From Bifidobacterium pseudocatenulatum DSM 20438 = JCM 1200 = LMG 10505 (GTDB lineage Bacteria; Actinomycetota; Actinomycetes; Actinomycetales; Bifidobacteriaceae), in NCBI RefSeq assembly GCF_001025215.1, contig NZ_AP012330.1, forward strand, positions 1,302,001 to 1,366,000: a stretch of 64,000 bases of DNA. The letters run 5' to 3'. Below, in pieces: positions 8,632 to 17,999 of the stretch (the stretch's first letter is position 1; every line of letters starts with the position of its first letter). The notes below the pieces were generated by a model, which was not told the origin of the DNA, did no database searches, and saw only the letters and a list, made by a program, of their open reading frames with translations. A program made the translations under genes and the position numbers.

Positions 8632-10784
8632 TTACTTACTGGCAGCTTCTTTGAGAGCGGCCTGCAGTTCAGGATCAACGGCGAATAAATACAATCCATG
8701 CACACCGCGTTTGAGCAGAACATTCAGCTCATTACGCAGATTGGATTGCGCGTAACTGATTGAGCCGTTCCTCTTACTCACTGCACGTTTATTACAACTT
8801 GCCTTTTCGTTAAAAACGATTTTCCCTTCGCGATAGGTAACCGACGGTCCAATGATGACACCTACATAATTAAGATCAAACCCCTGAATAGAGAACGTTG
8901 ATCCCACTTCATTAAGCGTATGCGGACTTTCCGCCCAGACAGCATCTAGGGAAAGACCCTTATCCCCTACCTTGATTTCGTAATTCCATGGATGACAGAA
9001 ATAATCAGCTCTTCCATCAGGATTAAACGCATCGTATCCTCTCGGCATTCCCTGAGCCGCTCCCATGCGCCATACTCCCTGTGCATCGCGATGCAACTCA
9101 ACATTCCAGAGACCATCGGGACTTGAATCGTTAATTTTGCCGCCCTTATACTCCCAATCATACGTAGCAACCACACGAGAAAGCCCGCATCCGTCAACGC
9201 CTGAAGCCTTTAGATATGCCTTCTCCTTTATGGCTTTAAACAGTTCAACCGGCGAATCGAATACTCTGATTTCAAATGGCTCGCGGACATATTCGCCTGT
9301 TTCTCTATTCTTCTCCCCAATGTCTTGAGGAATACGACCTATTCTCTTACCATCAGCGAAATCATCAATCCATCGAATCGTCGCATCATCCGCAGCAATG
9401 CGAAATTGCCTATGCAAGCATATGCGACTTAGCAAATAGTGATCACCCCACATATTCAATGGCACAAATCGCTCCAACTGCCCGCTATAGCCAGCAGCAG
9501 TTTTTGCACGTCGCTTTCTGCTTGCTGCGGAAAGAGCATGTCCTGATCCTCTTCGCTCCAACGCTGCGAAGTTTGCAAAATCTGATTCGGGTCGAATACC
9601 GCAATAACCACTTTCGCACGACGCAATAAATCGTGCAGCATGTTCTTGCCTGAGTATCCTTGGTCACCCTGCGTCAACAGCAGATGAGCTTCATCAACAA
9701 GCACTACATCGGCTTTGCCTCGGGGCTTGTCCGCAATAGCTCGATTACTTGCTGTTTTCTCACTAAATCGATTGATGAATCGACTTGGTTTAAGAGCCAC
9801 CTCGCCAAAATGTTTCTGCAAACCTAATTTGCTTGCAATTTGGTTATAGACGTGCATTTGCTGGTTATGGTTGACAAGAATATATGCTTTTCTGCGATCT
9901 TCCTTACTGATTTTTGGCGATGAATCGGTTCCCAGAATATCTTCATCATCTTCGTCATTGATGCGCCCATTGATGTCCATTTCTGTTGCTATGCGATAAA
10001 ACAGGTGACTTAGCAAAACCGTCTTTCCAGTACCCGCAACGCCTTGCACGAAAATCAGTCTCGATAAACCGGAATCGGCTGAATTACCAGAGCCGGCAAG
10101 AGCTTCAGAAAGCGCGTCCATAATCGATTCCTCCGCAGCTATCTGATCATCACTCAATTGGTGAAAAGGCGATGCTTTAAAAAGTGCAGAATCGCGAATA
10201 ATCTCCTCAGCCGGAAATAGTTCCGGATCCTGTCGGTTCAGTTCCAGCCAGATGTCCGAGAAAATCTGGCTGAATTCATCCTGCGTATAGTAGTCGCCTT
10301 GCGCGTTGGCGCGACGATTGTTCAAATTCTTGACTGCATCAGAGCCAAGAAGATAATGCATCAGCCGGTTCTCCACGTCCAAAGTCAGAGATTTGTTGAA
10401 ATGCGGATTGCCAATGACATACTGTCACACAGAACGAGCGTCGCTCTGCAAATTTTCTTGAAATTCCTTCCAATCAACTCTCGTTTTGGGATCTTCCCTC
10501 AGATGATGCATTGTTCGACTACGAATATTATTCGTCTCTCCCACATACACCGTATATTCGGGACGTAAAGTATGCTGATTCCTCTTCTTTGAATGAACCA
10601 CATACACCGTTGGATAATCGAAAATATAGTGCAAAGTCTCACGCTCAACAGCAGATAATGTCTCGTATCCTAATTGCTCGACAAAGGCTTTCTCTATTTC
10701 TGCTTTGTCATCAATGCTCTGATACGGCAAATCTATAATGATTGACTTTGGAAGCGCGCTCTTCGTCATATGCTCATTATGCAC
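8632..10784 (-). pseudogene. GIY-YIG nuclease / DUF2075 (Schlafen-type) helicase, broken twice
   Basis: Three segments make up one ancestral protein of about 715 residues. Segment 1 (10784-10428) is a GIY-YIG domain (YPTVYVVHSKKRN...EYTVYVGETNNI). Its reading is cut by an in-frame TGA at 10425-10427, and translation resumes in the same frame as QYVIGNPHFNKSLTLDVENR. Segment 2 carries the DUF2075 P-loop (FVQGVAGTGKTVLLSH) and Walker B (VVLVDEAHLLL). A frameshift near 9485-9500 (after DVQKLLLAIAG) leads into segment 3 (GQLERFVPLNMWG to the stop at 8632). A shifted start at a TTG (10382) could still make the ATPase half. The gene is divergent from the MazG-like gene, a common defence-associated pairing. 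I infer loss of function. Confidence 0.85.
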
Positions 10785-10828
10785 CCGAGAGAGGCCTTCA
10801 GAAAAGATTCGACATACACTTACGTATT

Positions 10829-11152
10829 ATGATTTCCGATTCAAGCATCAACGCGATCCGTAAATTCGTAGCAGAGCGGGACTGGTCTCAATTCCACACT
10901 CCCGGCAATCTTGCCAAATCTATCAGCATTGAGGCCGCAGAACTTCTGGAATGTTTTCAATGGAACGACGAGCCACAAGACAGCAATATCGAACATATTC
11001 ATGAGGAAATAGCAGATGTACTCATATATTGCATCATGCTATCTGACAAATTGGGATTTGACCTTGACGAGATAATCCTCGATAAGCTTGCGAAGAATGC
11101 TCAGAGATATCCGGCTGAATTTGCCTACGGCAATAGTAATAAAGCCAATTGA
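10829..11152 (+). CDS. MazG-like nucleotide pyrophosphohydrolase
   Basis: 107-residue all-alpha NTP pyrophosphatase of the MazG/dCTPase type, which would hydrolyse (d)NTPs to NMP and PPi. The metal-binding E-x-x-E ... E-x-x-D pattern is visible in SIEAAELLECFQW and HEEIADVLIYCIML. The N-terminus IRKFVAERDWSQFHTPGNLAKS is typical of the family. The start at ATG 10829 is taken because homology begins there; the ribosome site is weak. It is divergent from the broken GIY-YIG/DUF2075 gene with about 45 bp between starts, so both could share a regulatory region. Confidence 0.87.
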   Translation: MISDSSINAIRKFVAERDWSQFHTPGNLAKSISIEAAELLECFQWNDEPQDSNIEHIHEEIADVLIYCIMLSDKLGFDLDEIILDKLAKNAQRYPAEFAYGNSNKAN

Positions 11153-11200
11153 CGCTGTATATACGTTCGTAGGTAACACCTGAATAGTTGCACGCTGCCC

Positions 11201-11400
11201 AATCTGCATTCACTATGAGCCACGTTTTCTTCGCGAGCGCGACGGGGGTTCCAACAGATAGAACCTGCATCCAGGTTAGTAATCCGTCAGAATGCGTTCG
11301 CGCATTCTCGCGTACTTTCACGCATTCTCGCGTACCAACATCTTGATTACATATTCTGTTCATGTACGGCATGCTCACTTACCCAAGTGATATACAATGC
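11201..11400. repeat. 200-bp diverged direct repeat, copy 1
   Basis: Closely resembles 17021-17220 in the same orientation and at the same length, from AATCTGCATTCACTATGAGC to TATACAATGC. Inside is a short tandem unit (CGCATTCTCGCGTAC, TTTCA, then the unit again). Copy 2 carries the same layout with substitutions. The two copies bracket the BREX relic and the Gabija-like pair. Neither strand gives a convincing protein. From 11401 to 11764 I see only short frames, including a fragment on the minus strand reading MEVAKRVPKFFDSEERAKRL, with no clear gene. Confidence 0.75.
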
Positions 11401-11764
11401 CGGATTCGCCACCCTGCGAAGATTACGTGAGCAGCTGCAGCAACCCGGCAACCATCTTCGCCTGAAAATCAGTAGTGCATTGAGACGTCTCGCGAGGCGC
11501 TTGGCGCGTTCTTCGCTGTCGAAGAACTTCGGCACACGCTTCGCCACTTCCAACCGCTCGTTCCGGGGGCGACAGAGGTTTCCGGCAGCGTTTCCTTAAG
11601 AGCCACGGCATACGCAGTAGTCACCCATTCCCTCTTTCAGAGCTCATCGAAAATCAGTTCCTAAAAACTTTCAGATGTTGGGTGTTCCTCTGCAATAGCG
11701 TCATCAAAATTCGAATCGCCTCATGATCGCGTCACCAAGACCCGAATCGCGTCATAATCCCGTC

Positions 11765-12170
11765 ACAATCCCGTCGTCGAAAACTGTCTCTGAGCCATTA
11801 CGATAGATATTGATGCACAGATCCGTATCGCAGCCAAGGAATTTTGATTCCGGCAATCCGGCATCACATACCTTCTGCATCACACGCAGGATACTGCCCC
11901 CATGCTCGATATACCCATGTACTCAAAAGCAGAGGCCAAGGCATCGTTACGTATATTTCAAATAGCCCCGCTTCATGCGTTCAATGGTCTACCCATCGGC
12001 AAGCGCTCTGACAAGGTGATTTCAAGCCGATTGTCATAAATCTCAATCTGAATGCTCGAATAGTTGTAGCTGCAATGCACTTGCGTTGACAATCAGCTCG
12101 CAAATGGCATCCGACGGAATCTCATATATGTCCTGCCAGTGCACACCCTTGAGCCAGACACCCATATGAA
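11765..12170 (-). pseudogene. ATP-binding AlbA_2/HATPase_c_4-type regulator, C-terminal relic
   Basis: Pieces in different frames reconstruct the family's C-terminus in order: HWQDIYEIPSDAICELIVNA, then HCSYNYSSIQIEIYDNRLEI, LPMG, TIERMKRGYLK, RNDALASAFEYMG, YIEHGGSILRVMQKVCDAG and LPESKFLGCDTDLCINIYRN. At least four frame changes separate them, so the gene is dead. Such proteins with an N-terminal AlbA_2 (Schlafen) domain often sit beside BREX and other defence loci. The N-terminal part is missing; the sequence runs directly into the brxB-like piece. Confidence 0.7.
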
Positions 12171-12331
12171 TGTCGCACAGCACATACTGGTAGGACTCTT
12201 CGATAAGCTCCTGCCTAGGCGGGTAATCACAAATGTAATAGGGACTCCATAATCTCGTGCAAATAAGCGAAATCATCATCAATGTCACGGTGCTCATCGG
12301 CAGCTTCAACGCCTGCGATGAAATCAGTCAC
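12165..12331 (-). pseudogene. brxB: BrxB-like (DUF1788) N-terminal fragment
   Basis: A GTG at 12331 overlaps the stop of the brxA relic (GTGA), as in real brxA-brxB pairs. Reading gives VTDFIAGVEAADEHRDIDDD and FAYLHEIMES, then shifts frame to PYYICDYPPRQELIEESYQY. The last piece resembles the family's N-terminal strand of the form PFYI-x-DYPP-x-x-E-L-x-V. After about 50 residues the sequence passes into the AlbA_2-type relic, which implies a deletion. The assignment rests on this short stretch plus its position after brxA. Confidence 0.5.
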
Positions 12332-13067
12332 GCTATCCCCCATTCGTGCTCACAAGGATGATTCACGCATAGGAAAAACCCGAACGAATCCGGTCTCTTC
12401 ATAAGAATATCCGCCAAAGAAGGACTAGGCAGGAAGGAGACCACCGTGTCGGAATTTTTATCGAACAGGTGGGCTTCAACCATGGCCTTGAACAGATTGG
12501 ATCGGAGTTTCCTTGCCGTTCCCTCGCTTATGGTTTCCAGCTCGGGATGCCATGTAGCCTTGTTCGCAATGAACCGATCATAATCCTCAAAGTCCAGATG
12601 CGTATTGCCGGTAAGATAATGCTTTTTAAGTACTTCATTGCGTAATATCGGCACATCGCGATCCACATAAGTGCCTCGCGGTCGGATGTGGAGGAATCCG
12701 GGCCTGCCAAATATGCAAGCTCTCCAACCGTGAGCGCACTGAGCCGCCTAGTAGTTTCCGCCACAACGCGCCTGTTCGCGGAATCCGTGCGAATCGCAAG
12801 AACGTTTTCCTCGATGGCCTGTTGGCGAATCGTGGCAATGGATTCGCCGACTTCTTCGTCAGCACTCTTGTCGCTCTTTTCGTTGACCTTTTCAGAGATC
12901 TTTTCAGAGACCTTGGTTTGGGAAGAACGCTCAGTGCTGCCACCGCCCATACGATTCAGGTACATTTCGGCAAGCGCACGGCCCTGCGGGGAGAGAAGTC
13001 CACCAACGGTGAAGGAAAGCCTGTATCTCTCCCCCTGCGTCGTCTCCGCGCCGTATGAGCCAGCCAT
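12328..13067 (-). pseudogene. brxA: BrxA (DUF1819) family protein, frameshifted
   Basis: BrxA is a small DNA-binding BREX component. The N-terminal part (from 13067) reads ERYRLSFTVGGLLSPQGRAL and later RQQAIEENVLAIRTDSANRR and EALMWIAMCRYY. The frame breaks near 12640-12660, and the C-terminal part continues in another frame as NEVLKKHYLTGNTHLDFEDY, ATWHPELETISEGTARKLRS and FLPSPSLADILMKR, ending at 12328. A short deletion at the break also removes a few family residues. The original start has a plausible ribosome site (AGAAGGAGAATCGC before the ATG). No brxC, pglX or pglZ is nearby. Confidence 0.75.
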
Positions 13068-13291
13068 GCGATTCTCCTTCTGCTAAGACATCAGTGTTAA
13101 GCCACAAGAACATTTCAGAATATTTCATGGTGTGGATACCAGTAGTATCAGCCCCTAATGGTGGAATCATTCCGTATATCTTGATCTAGAAGTCTCTTTC
13201 GATATGCAGCTATCCACCGCTCGAGCAATAGGTAATATAATGATGCGCAAGCTTAACAATTAGAATAGCCTAAAGCCAAAGGAGACGGATT

Positions 13292-13456
13292 ATGTTCGGC
13301 AAAGTTCGTAAGACAAGAAGCGACTGCACTGTCGGCACGTATGAAAAGAAGCACGATCTTCCAACCGGCACCATTCGGAATAAGGACGGACGAAAGGCAC
13401 GCAAGGACAAGACGCTTGCAGCGCTTCGCAAAGAAAATGGGAAAGATTATCGCTGA
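13292..13456 (+). CDS. Small conserved hypothetical protein
   Basis: 54-residue basic protein beginning MFGKVRKTRSDCTVGTYEKK and ending RKENGKDYR, with the middle reading HDLPTGTIRNKDGRKARKD. A good ribosome site AAAGGAGA stands 6 nt before the ATG. It is divergent from the BREX relic and precedes an IS3 tail. The T-x-E-K ... G-x-I-R-N-x-D-G-R pattern looks conserved, but I cannot name the family. Confidence 0.65.
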   Translation: MFGKVRKTRSDCTVGTYEKKHDLPTGTIRNKDGRKARKDKTLAALRKENGKDYR

Positions 13457-13519
13457 TAAATCGGTCGCCGGTTAACAACGCTCCTCCTTGAAGGCACAGG
13501 TACAGCAAAAACGCACAAC

Positions 13520-13771
13520 GATGTTTCGGTCATACTTGTTCCTTCCAATCAGGGAGGCACAAGAAAAGTCAGCAACTCGTACTATGGACGCCAGCTTGCA
13601 GAAACACACACCACGACCAAGCAACTGAGGCGCGACCTCAACAACTACGTATGGTGGTTCAATAATCAGCGACTCCACTCCACCCTTGGATACTGGAGTC
13701 CAAAAGAATTCACCGAACGAGGACTCGTCATTCTAGAGAACCATCCAACACACCGTTACCAATCCATATAA
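13520..13771 (+). pseudogene. IS3-family transposase (OrfB) C-terminal fragment
   Basis: The frame ending at the TAA at 13769-13771 reads YYGRQLAETHTTTKQLRRDL, NNYVWWFNNQRLHSTLGYWS and PKEFTERGLVILENH. The W-W-F-N-x-x-R-x-H-x-x-L-G-Y-x-S-P block is the end of the DDE integrase domain of IS3-group OrfB. No catalytic DDE residues remain. It sits just ahead of the Gabija-like pair. Confidence 0.8.
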
Positions 13772-13810
13772 ACAAGCGGATAGTTAATTAGACAGTCTGG
13801 GGGATATGCG

Positions 13811-15511
13811 ATGTATATAAAGGAAATGCGCGTATTTGGATTCAAGAGATTTTCCAAGCTGCAAGTTGAACTCTCACCTGGAATTAATATTGTCGTCGGT
13901 GATAACGATGCGGGAAAGTCAACACTTCTCGAAGTCATCACCGCAGTATTAGATGGACAATATAGAGGAACCTCTTTAGCAAGGAATCTGTCGGAGGATT
14001 TATTTAATGCTGAAAATGTAGCCACATACATAAAAAATATTCGTTCAGGAACTCAATGCGAACCGCCAGAGATTCTTATCGAAGCTGTATTTGGCGGTAA
14101 TGACCAAGAAGAATTATTAGCTCTCTATGAAGGGGACGCCAATTCCAAAGGGGCGAAGGAATCTGGTATATCCCTTCGCATCACCTTGGATACAGACTCA
14201 TTCGCCAATGAATATCAAGAATTCGTTGATTCCAGAGAATGCTTTGGAATTCCGATAGAGTACTACTCTTGTTCTTGGACTACATTTGCCCGTAAATCAA
14301 TCCGCCCTGTCGGGATTAAATTCAATGCTTCACTAATTGGCGGAGGGCACGCATTTGCTTGGGCAAATGCTAAAGCGGTTGTTTCAAGAATTGCTCGGAA
14401 TGTGCTGGAACCGAGTGATCAGATTGTTATCTCTCAGGCGCATAGACAAATGAGAAGCAACTTTTCCGCAAATGAAAAAGTCCAACAAATCAATGACAAG
14501 ATATCCGAGAAGGTAGAAAGCCTAACTAGAAAAACGGTTACCCTAGGCTTCGAGGCAGATACCGTTAGTTCTTGGGAGAACGGCATTGTAACAAAATTGG
14601 AGAATATCCCTTTCTCAAATGTGGGAGATGGAACCAAAAGCATTATCACTGCAGAATTGGCATTATCGAAAAGTAAAGATGGTCAAAAAGATGTGATTCT
14701 TCTTGAAGAGCCAGAAAACCACTTATCTCATACACGGCTGAGCATGTTCCTCGACGATGTTAAAAACCGTTGTAAAGACATACAATTGATAGTAACGACT
14801 CATAGCAGTTTCGTGGCAAACAAACTTGACCTCAAAAATCTCATACTATTAAACGGAGACGAATCGACTTCCTTCGCAGATTTGCAAAAAGATACATCTC
14901 GCTTTTTCATGAAGGCTCCTGGCTACAGTACCTTGCGCGTTTTGCTCTGTAAGGCATCAATACTCGTGGAGGGAGATGCCGACGAACTCGTTGTGCAGCG
15001 TGCATACCTTGACTCGTACGGAAGGCTTCCGATTCAGGACGGCATTGACGTCATATCAGTAAGGGGAGTCACTTTCTTAAGATTTTTGGAAATCGCTCGA
15101 AAAATCGAAAAAGATACTGTTGTCATTACCGATAATGACGGGAACGTCGAAGCCCTTCGAAGCAAATACAGGGACTATCCTTTTATTAATTCGCCAGAAG
15201 CCACCAATGCCCATCAAGTCATTTCTTATGATGAAAGCTATCTCACTGAGGGGAAAGCGAAAAAAGTAAACTACAATACACTCGAATCTGAGATATACGA
15301 GTCGGCAGGTGCGGAAAAGTTAGCTAAAATTCTGGGCAGATCAAATAATAACCGCGATGAAACACTCGACTATATGGAAAAACATAAAACCGAAGTGGCT
15401 CTAAAAATATTTGATGCAACAGAAAAGATAACATACCCAAATTACATTGTTAAAGCTATCGAATGGGCTGCCAGTAAAGTTGGCGCCAAGAAGGTTGGTG
15501 TTGGCAAATAA
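13811..15511 (+). CDS. gajA: Gabija GajA-like OLD-family ATPase/TOPRIM nuclease
   Basis: Class 2 OLD nuclease of 566 residues, the length of known GajA. The ABC-type ATPase half shows Walker A GDNDAGKS (30-37), Walker B VILLEE (about 295-300) and an H-loop TTHSS (329-333). The C-terminal TOPRIM domain has the Glu of ILVEGDADE (E387) and the DxD of ITDNDGN (D441, D443). In the Gabija family this protein is a DNA-nicking nuclease held in check by nucleotides and used against phage. It overlaps the helicase gene by 1 nt (TAATG), so translation is coupled. All key motifs are intact. The region is more AT-rich than the flanking core, consistent with transfer. Confidence 0.87.
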   Translation: MYIKEMRVFGFKRFSKLQVELSPGINIVVGDNDAGKSTLLEVITAVLDGQYRGTSLARNLSEDLFNAENVATYIKNIRSGTQCEPPEILIEAVFGGNDQEELLALYEGDANSKGAKESGISLRITLDTDSFANEYQEFVDSRECFGIPIEYYSCSWTTFARKSIRPVGIKFNASLIGGGHAFAWANAKAVVSRIARNVLEPSDQIVISQAHRQMRSNFSANEKVQQINDKISEKVESLTRKTVTLGFEADTVSSWENGIVTKLENIPFSNVGDGTKSIITAELALSKSKDGQKDVILLEEPENHLSHTRLSMFLDDVKNRCKDIQLIVTTHSSFVANKLDLKNLILLNGDESTSFADLQKDTSRFFMKAPGYSTLRVLLCKASILVEGDADELVVQRAYLDSYGRLPIQDGIDVISVRGVTFLRFLEIARKIEKDTVVITDNDGNVEALRSKYRDYPFINSPEATNAHQVISYDESYLTEGKAKKVNYNTLESEIYESAGAEKLAKILGRSNNNRDETLDYMEKHKTEVALKIFDATEKITYPNYIVKAIEWAASKVGAKKVGVGK

Positions 15512-16596
15512 TGTCTAGAATGTATCTAGCTGCGGCGGGTTCCGGAAAAACAACATTTCTTCTGGAAAAAACATCAGATAAAAGCAAGAGATATCTATAT
15601 ACAACTTTTACGGATGAGAACGCAGAAAACGCTCGAGACATGCTCATCAAAAAATACGGATGCGTACCATCGAACGTGACCATTCTTCCATGGTTCAGCT
15701 TTCTGCTAGAACATGGGGTGCGCCCATTCCAAGGTGCCGCTGGTTTTAAAGATATGCAATTTACCGGCATACAGATAAAGCCAGAAGGCCGTAATTATTA
15801 TAAACAGCCAGCCCTTAGACATTACTGCAACTCGTCCAACGCAATTTATGCGGCTAAGCTGCCTGAACTCGCTTTGCTCTGTAATAAGCAGAGTGGCGGA
15901 GCAGTACTTAATAGACTGCAACGCATATTTGATGCTGTCCTGATTGACGAAGTTCAAGATATGGCTGGATACGACTACGAATTCATAGAACTTCTCATCA
16001 ATTCCGATATCAATATAATCCTCTGTGGAGATGAGCGACAGAAAACTTATAGAACCAATGGAAGCCGCAAAAACAAGGGCAAAACACTTGAATGCTTTCT
16101 TCAGGAAAGGAAACTGATCGGTAGATGTCCAGTAGATCGAAACACCTTGAACGGCAGCCACAGATGCGGAGAAACAATTATCCAGTTCGCCAACAAACTA
16201 TATCCCACATTTCCCCAAACCAAATCTTTAGCGAAATCATCGTCAAGTCGTCATTCTGGAGTTTGGCTTGTCCCAGATTCGTGCGCGCAAGCCTACTCCG
16301 ATAAGTATCATCCAGTCGTCCTTCGCGATAAAAGCAACATCAAAACCATAGATTCATCCAACATTCTCAATTTCGGCAAATCTAAAGGAAGGACCTATGA
16401 TGACGTTCTGATTTATCCTGTCGGCAGTGTCCGAAAATGGCTCAGCAATCATGAACAAGATTTAAAAGAACAAACATGTTCACGCTTTTATGTTGCAGTC
16501 ACGCGAGCTCGTTACAGCGTTGGGATTGTCCTTCCCGACAAAGAAGCTAATCAGCTAAATGATATTTATCAAGTATGGGAAAACACTTTTGAGTAG
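15511..16596 (+). CDS. gajB: Gabija GajB-like UvrD/Rep-family helicase, compact
   Basis: Superfamily 1 helicase of 361 residues. Motifs in order: Walker A AAAGSGKTT (7-15), motif II LIDEVQD (144-150), motif III CGDERQ (172-177) and motif VI VAVTRAR near residue 330. Pairing and coupling with the OLD nuclease identify it as the GajB role, sensing or unwinding DNA ends for GajA. Described GajB proteins are nearer 490 residues, so this one probably lacks insertion subdomains. The C-terminal RecA-like lobe is still present, so it is not simply truncated. An alternative is a GajB-like subfamily of related class 2 OLD systems. Confidence 0.82.
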   Translation: MSRMYLAAAGSGKTTFLLEKTSDKSKRYLYTTFTDENAENARDMLIKKYGCVPSNVTILPWFSFLLEHGVRPFQGAAGFKDMQFTGIQIKPEGRNYYKQPALRHYCNSSNAIYAAKLPELALLCNKQSGGAVLNRLQRIFDAVLIDEVQDMAGYDYEFIELLINSDINIILCGDERQKTYRTNGSRKNKGKTLECFLQERKLIGRCPVDRNTLNGSHRCGETIIQFANKLYPTFPQTKSLAKSSSSRHSGVWLVPDSCAQAYSDKYHPVVLRDKSNIKTIDSSNILNFGKSKGRTYDDVLIYPVGSVRKWLSNHEQDLKEQTCSRFYVAVTRARYSVGIVLPDKEANQLNDIYQVWENTFE

Positions 16597-16645
16597 AAGG
16601 CAACATAGAAACAGACAAGGGTCGCAGACGTTTTCTTGGAGATAA

Positions 16646-16731
16646 TCACGCAGCCATTCCTTGGCTTTGATGGTATTTACTAGGGCTCATCCAACTAAGT
16701 GACTGTTTGACGCGCTCATAGTCAGTCATGC
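16646..16731 (-). pseudogene. IS3-family transposase tail
   Basis: The minus-strand frame reads DYERVKQSLSWMSPSKYHQS, then Q-G-M-A-A and a stop, which is the extreme C-terminus of an IS3-group OrfB. The same frame continues upstream as KKLSDEALVLATVASAG, which is not transposase, so this is a junction scar. Confidence 0.6.
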
Positions 16732-16779
16732 CAGCGGATGCGACCGTCGCCAGAACCAACGCTTCGTCGCTCAGTTTTT

Positions 16780-16938
16780 TCAGTCGTCTATCTCAATCGC
16801 GTGAATCGCGACTTCGCCATCTTCCGAGAACTCGGCTTTTCTGAATTCCATGCGGAGTTCCATGCCGGTCTCGTCGAACTCACCGTTCAGATTACGCACC
16901 AGCGCATCGACCAATCAGCCGCTAGAGCTCTCAGCCAT
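16780..16938 (-). pseudogene. Small protein gene with in-frame stop
   Basis: A minus-strand ATG at 16938 follows a good GGGGAG ribosome site. It reads M-A-E-S-S-S-G, then TGA, then LVDALVRNLNGEFDETGMEL and RMEFRKAEFSEDGEVAIHAI, ending E-I-D-D. The strong codon logic after the TGA suggests a former 52-residue acidic protein broken by one nonsense change, or restarting at the TTG right after the stop. The family is unknown. It lies just downstream of repeat copy 2, which may hold its promoter. Confidence 0.45.
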
Positions 16939-17020
16939 ATTCTCCCCACTCCGATAGACGCACTATGCTTAACGCCCATGGTGTTCGTTCCTTTGTCTGT
17001 TCGGTGGATAACATGCGGGC

Positions 17021-17220
17021 AATCCGCATTCGCCATGAGCCATGTTTTCTCCGCGAGCGCGACGGGGTTCCAACAGATAGAGCCTGCATCCACGTTAGTA
17101 ATCCGCCAGAACGTGTTCGCGCACTCTTGCGCACTTTCATGCACTTTTGCGCATCTACGCCTTGATTGCATATTTTGCCATTCATGCGGCATGTTCAATT
17201 GCCCACTGATGTACAATACT
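17021..17220. repeat. 200-bp diverged direct repeat, copy 2
   Basis: Counterpart of 11201-11400, running from AATCCGCATTCGCCATGAGC to TGTACAATACT. The internal tandem motif is diverged here (GCGCACTTTCATGCACTTTTGCGCA). On the minus strand it leads into the small acidic protein gene. From 17221 to 17450 I see no gene; a GAAAGGGG ribosome site for the next gene closes the gap. Confidence 0.75.
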
Positions 17221-17450
17221 GTGCATCAGTGCCCATCCAAGGCTACGTTTACGTCCTGAAATGCGGTGGGCCTCTTTTCTATCTCATTGCTGCTGCGAGT
17301 AGTAGCAACAGCTTCCAAGCCTCTTAGCAATGCTCAATTCCAGGGCCTCTTCCTTTTGCCAAGCCGCATAGGCATGTATAAATCAACCAATACCCGCCTT
17401 TTCTGAACTACACTGTTCCTAGAAGAGTTCCGTGTTGAAAGGGGTAACCG

Positions 17451-17897
17451 ATGACGCGCAAAGGTGGGTTTTTGAAGGGGATCGTCGCATCGGCGGCGAC
17501 CTATGCCGTCAAAACGGCGGTCGACATTGCGGCCAATCCGGAAAACATGCAGAAGGTGGCGCAGCTTGTCAGCGAACAACAGGTAGGCAGCAAGCTTAAG
17601 CAGGCCGCCGCGAGCATGCATCTGCCGGCCGCGCTTAGCCCATCCGCAAGAGTCGCCAAGAAGCTTGACACCATCGAGGAGACACTGGAGCAATACGCCG
17701 ACCAATTTCCCGTAAACGCACCAGTCGAACGATGGAAGAGCACCCTGCAAAGCCTTCGTCTTATGGACACCATGAACAGATCCACAACCGGCAGCGAGCA
17801 TAAGAACCGCCTGGAAAAGCTCCAGACGCAGACCGAAGCTCTGTTCAACGAGATCTTCCAGTCCCTTGACTCGGGCGATGCCCAGATCGAAGACTGA
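17451..17897 (+). CDS. Conserved hypothetical protein, helical
   Basis: 148 residues, starting at an ATG with GAAAGGGG 6-7 nt upstream. The N-terminus GGFLKGIVASAATYAVKTAV could be an amphipathic or weak membrane helix. The rest is charged and helical, rich in K, E and Q (KLDTIEETLEQYADQ; RLEKLQTQTEALFNEIF), with coiled-coil character. It may form an operon with the following gene (about 100 nt gap, same strand). I do not recognise the family. Confidence 0.7.
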   Translation: MTRKGGFLKGIVASAATYAVKTAVDIAANPENMQKVAQLVSEQQVGSKLKQAAASMHLPAALSPSARVAKKLDTIEETLEQYADQFPVNAPVERWKSTLQSLRLMDTMNRSTTGSEHKNRLEKLQTQTEALFNEIFQSLDSGDAQIED

Positions 17898-17999
17898 CCA
17901 CTTCCCCACTGCTTTCATACCTGTTCCCCGCCACTCCCAAGCGCACCGACGCGTCTGCCAGTCGTATACTGCTACCAAGTGGATTTGAAGGAAATAACC

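Noticed and set aside
9485..9500. Programmed ribosomal frameshift in the DUF2075 gene
   Set aside because: No slippery heptamer in the right phase, and a separate nonsense codon upstream makes simple decay more likely.
11201..17220. CRISPR array suggested by repeated GCGCATTCTCGCGTAC-type units
   Set aside because: Only two or three short units per site with no spacers of regular length, and no cas genes.
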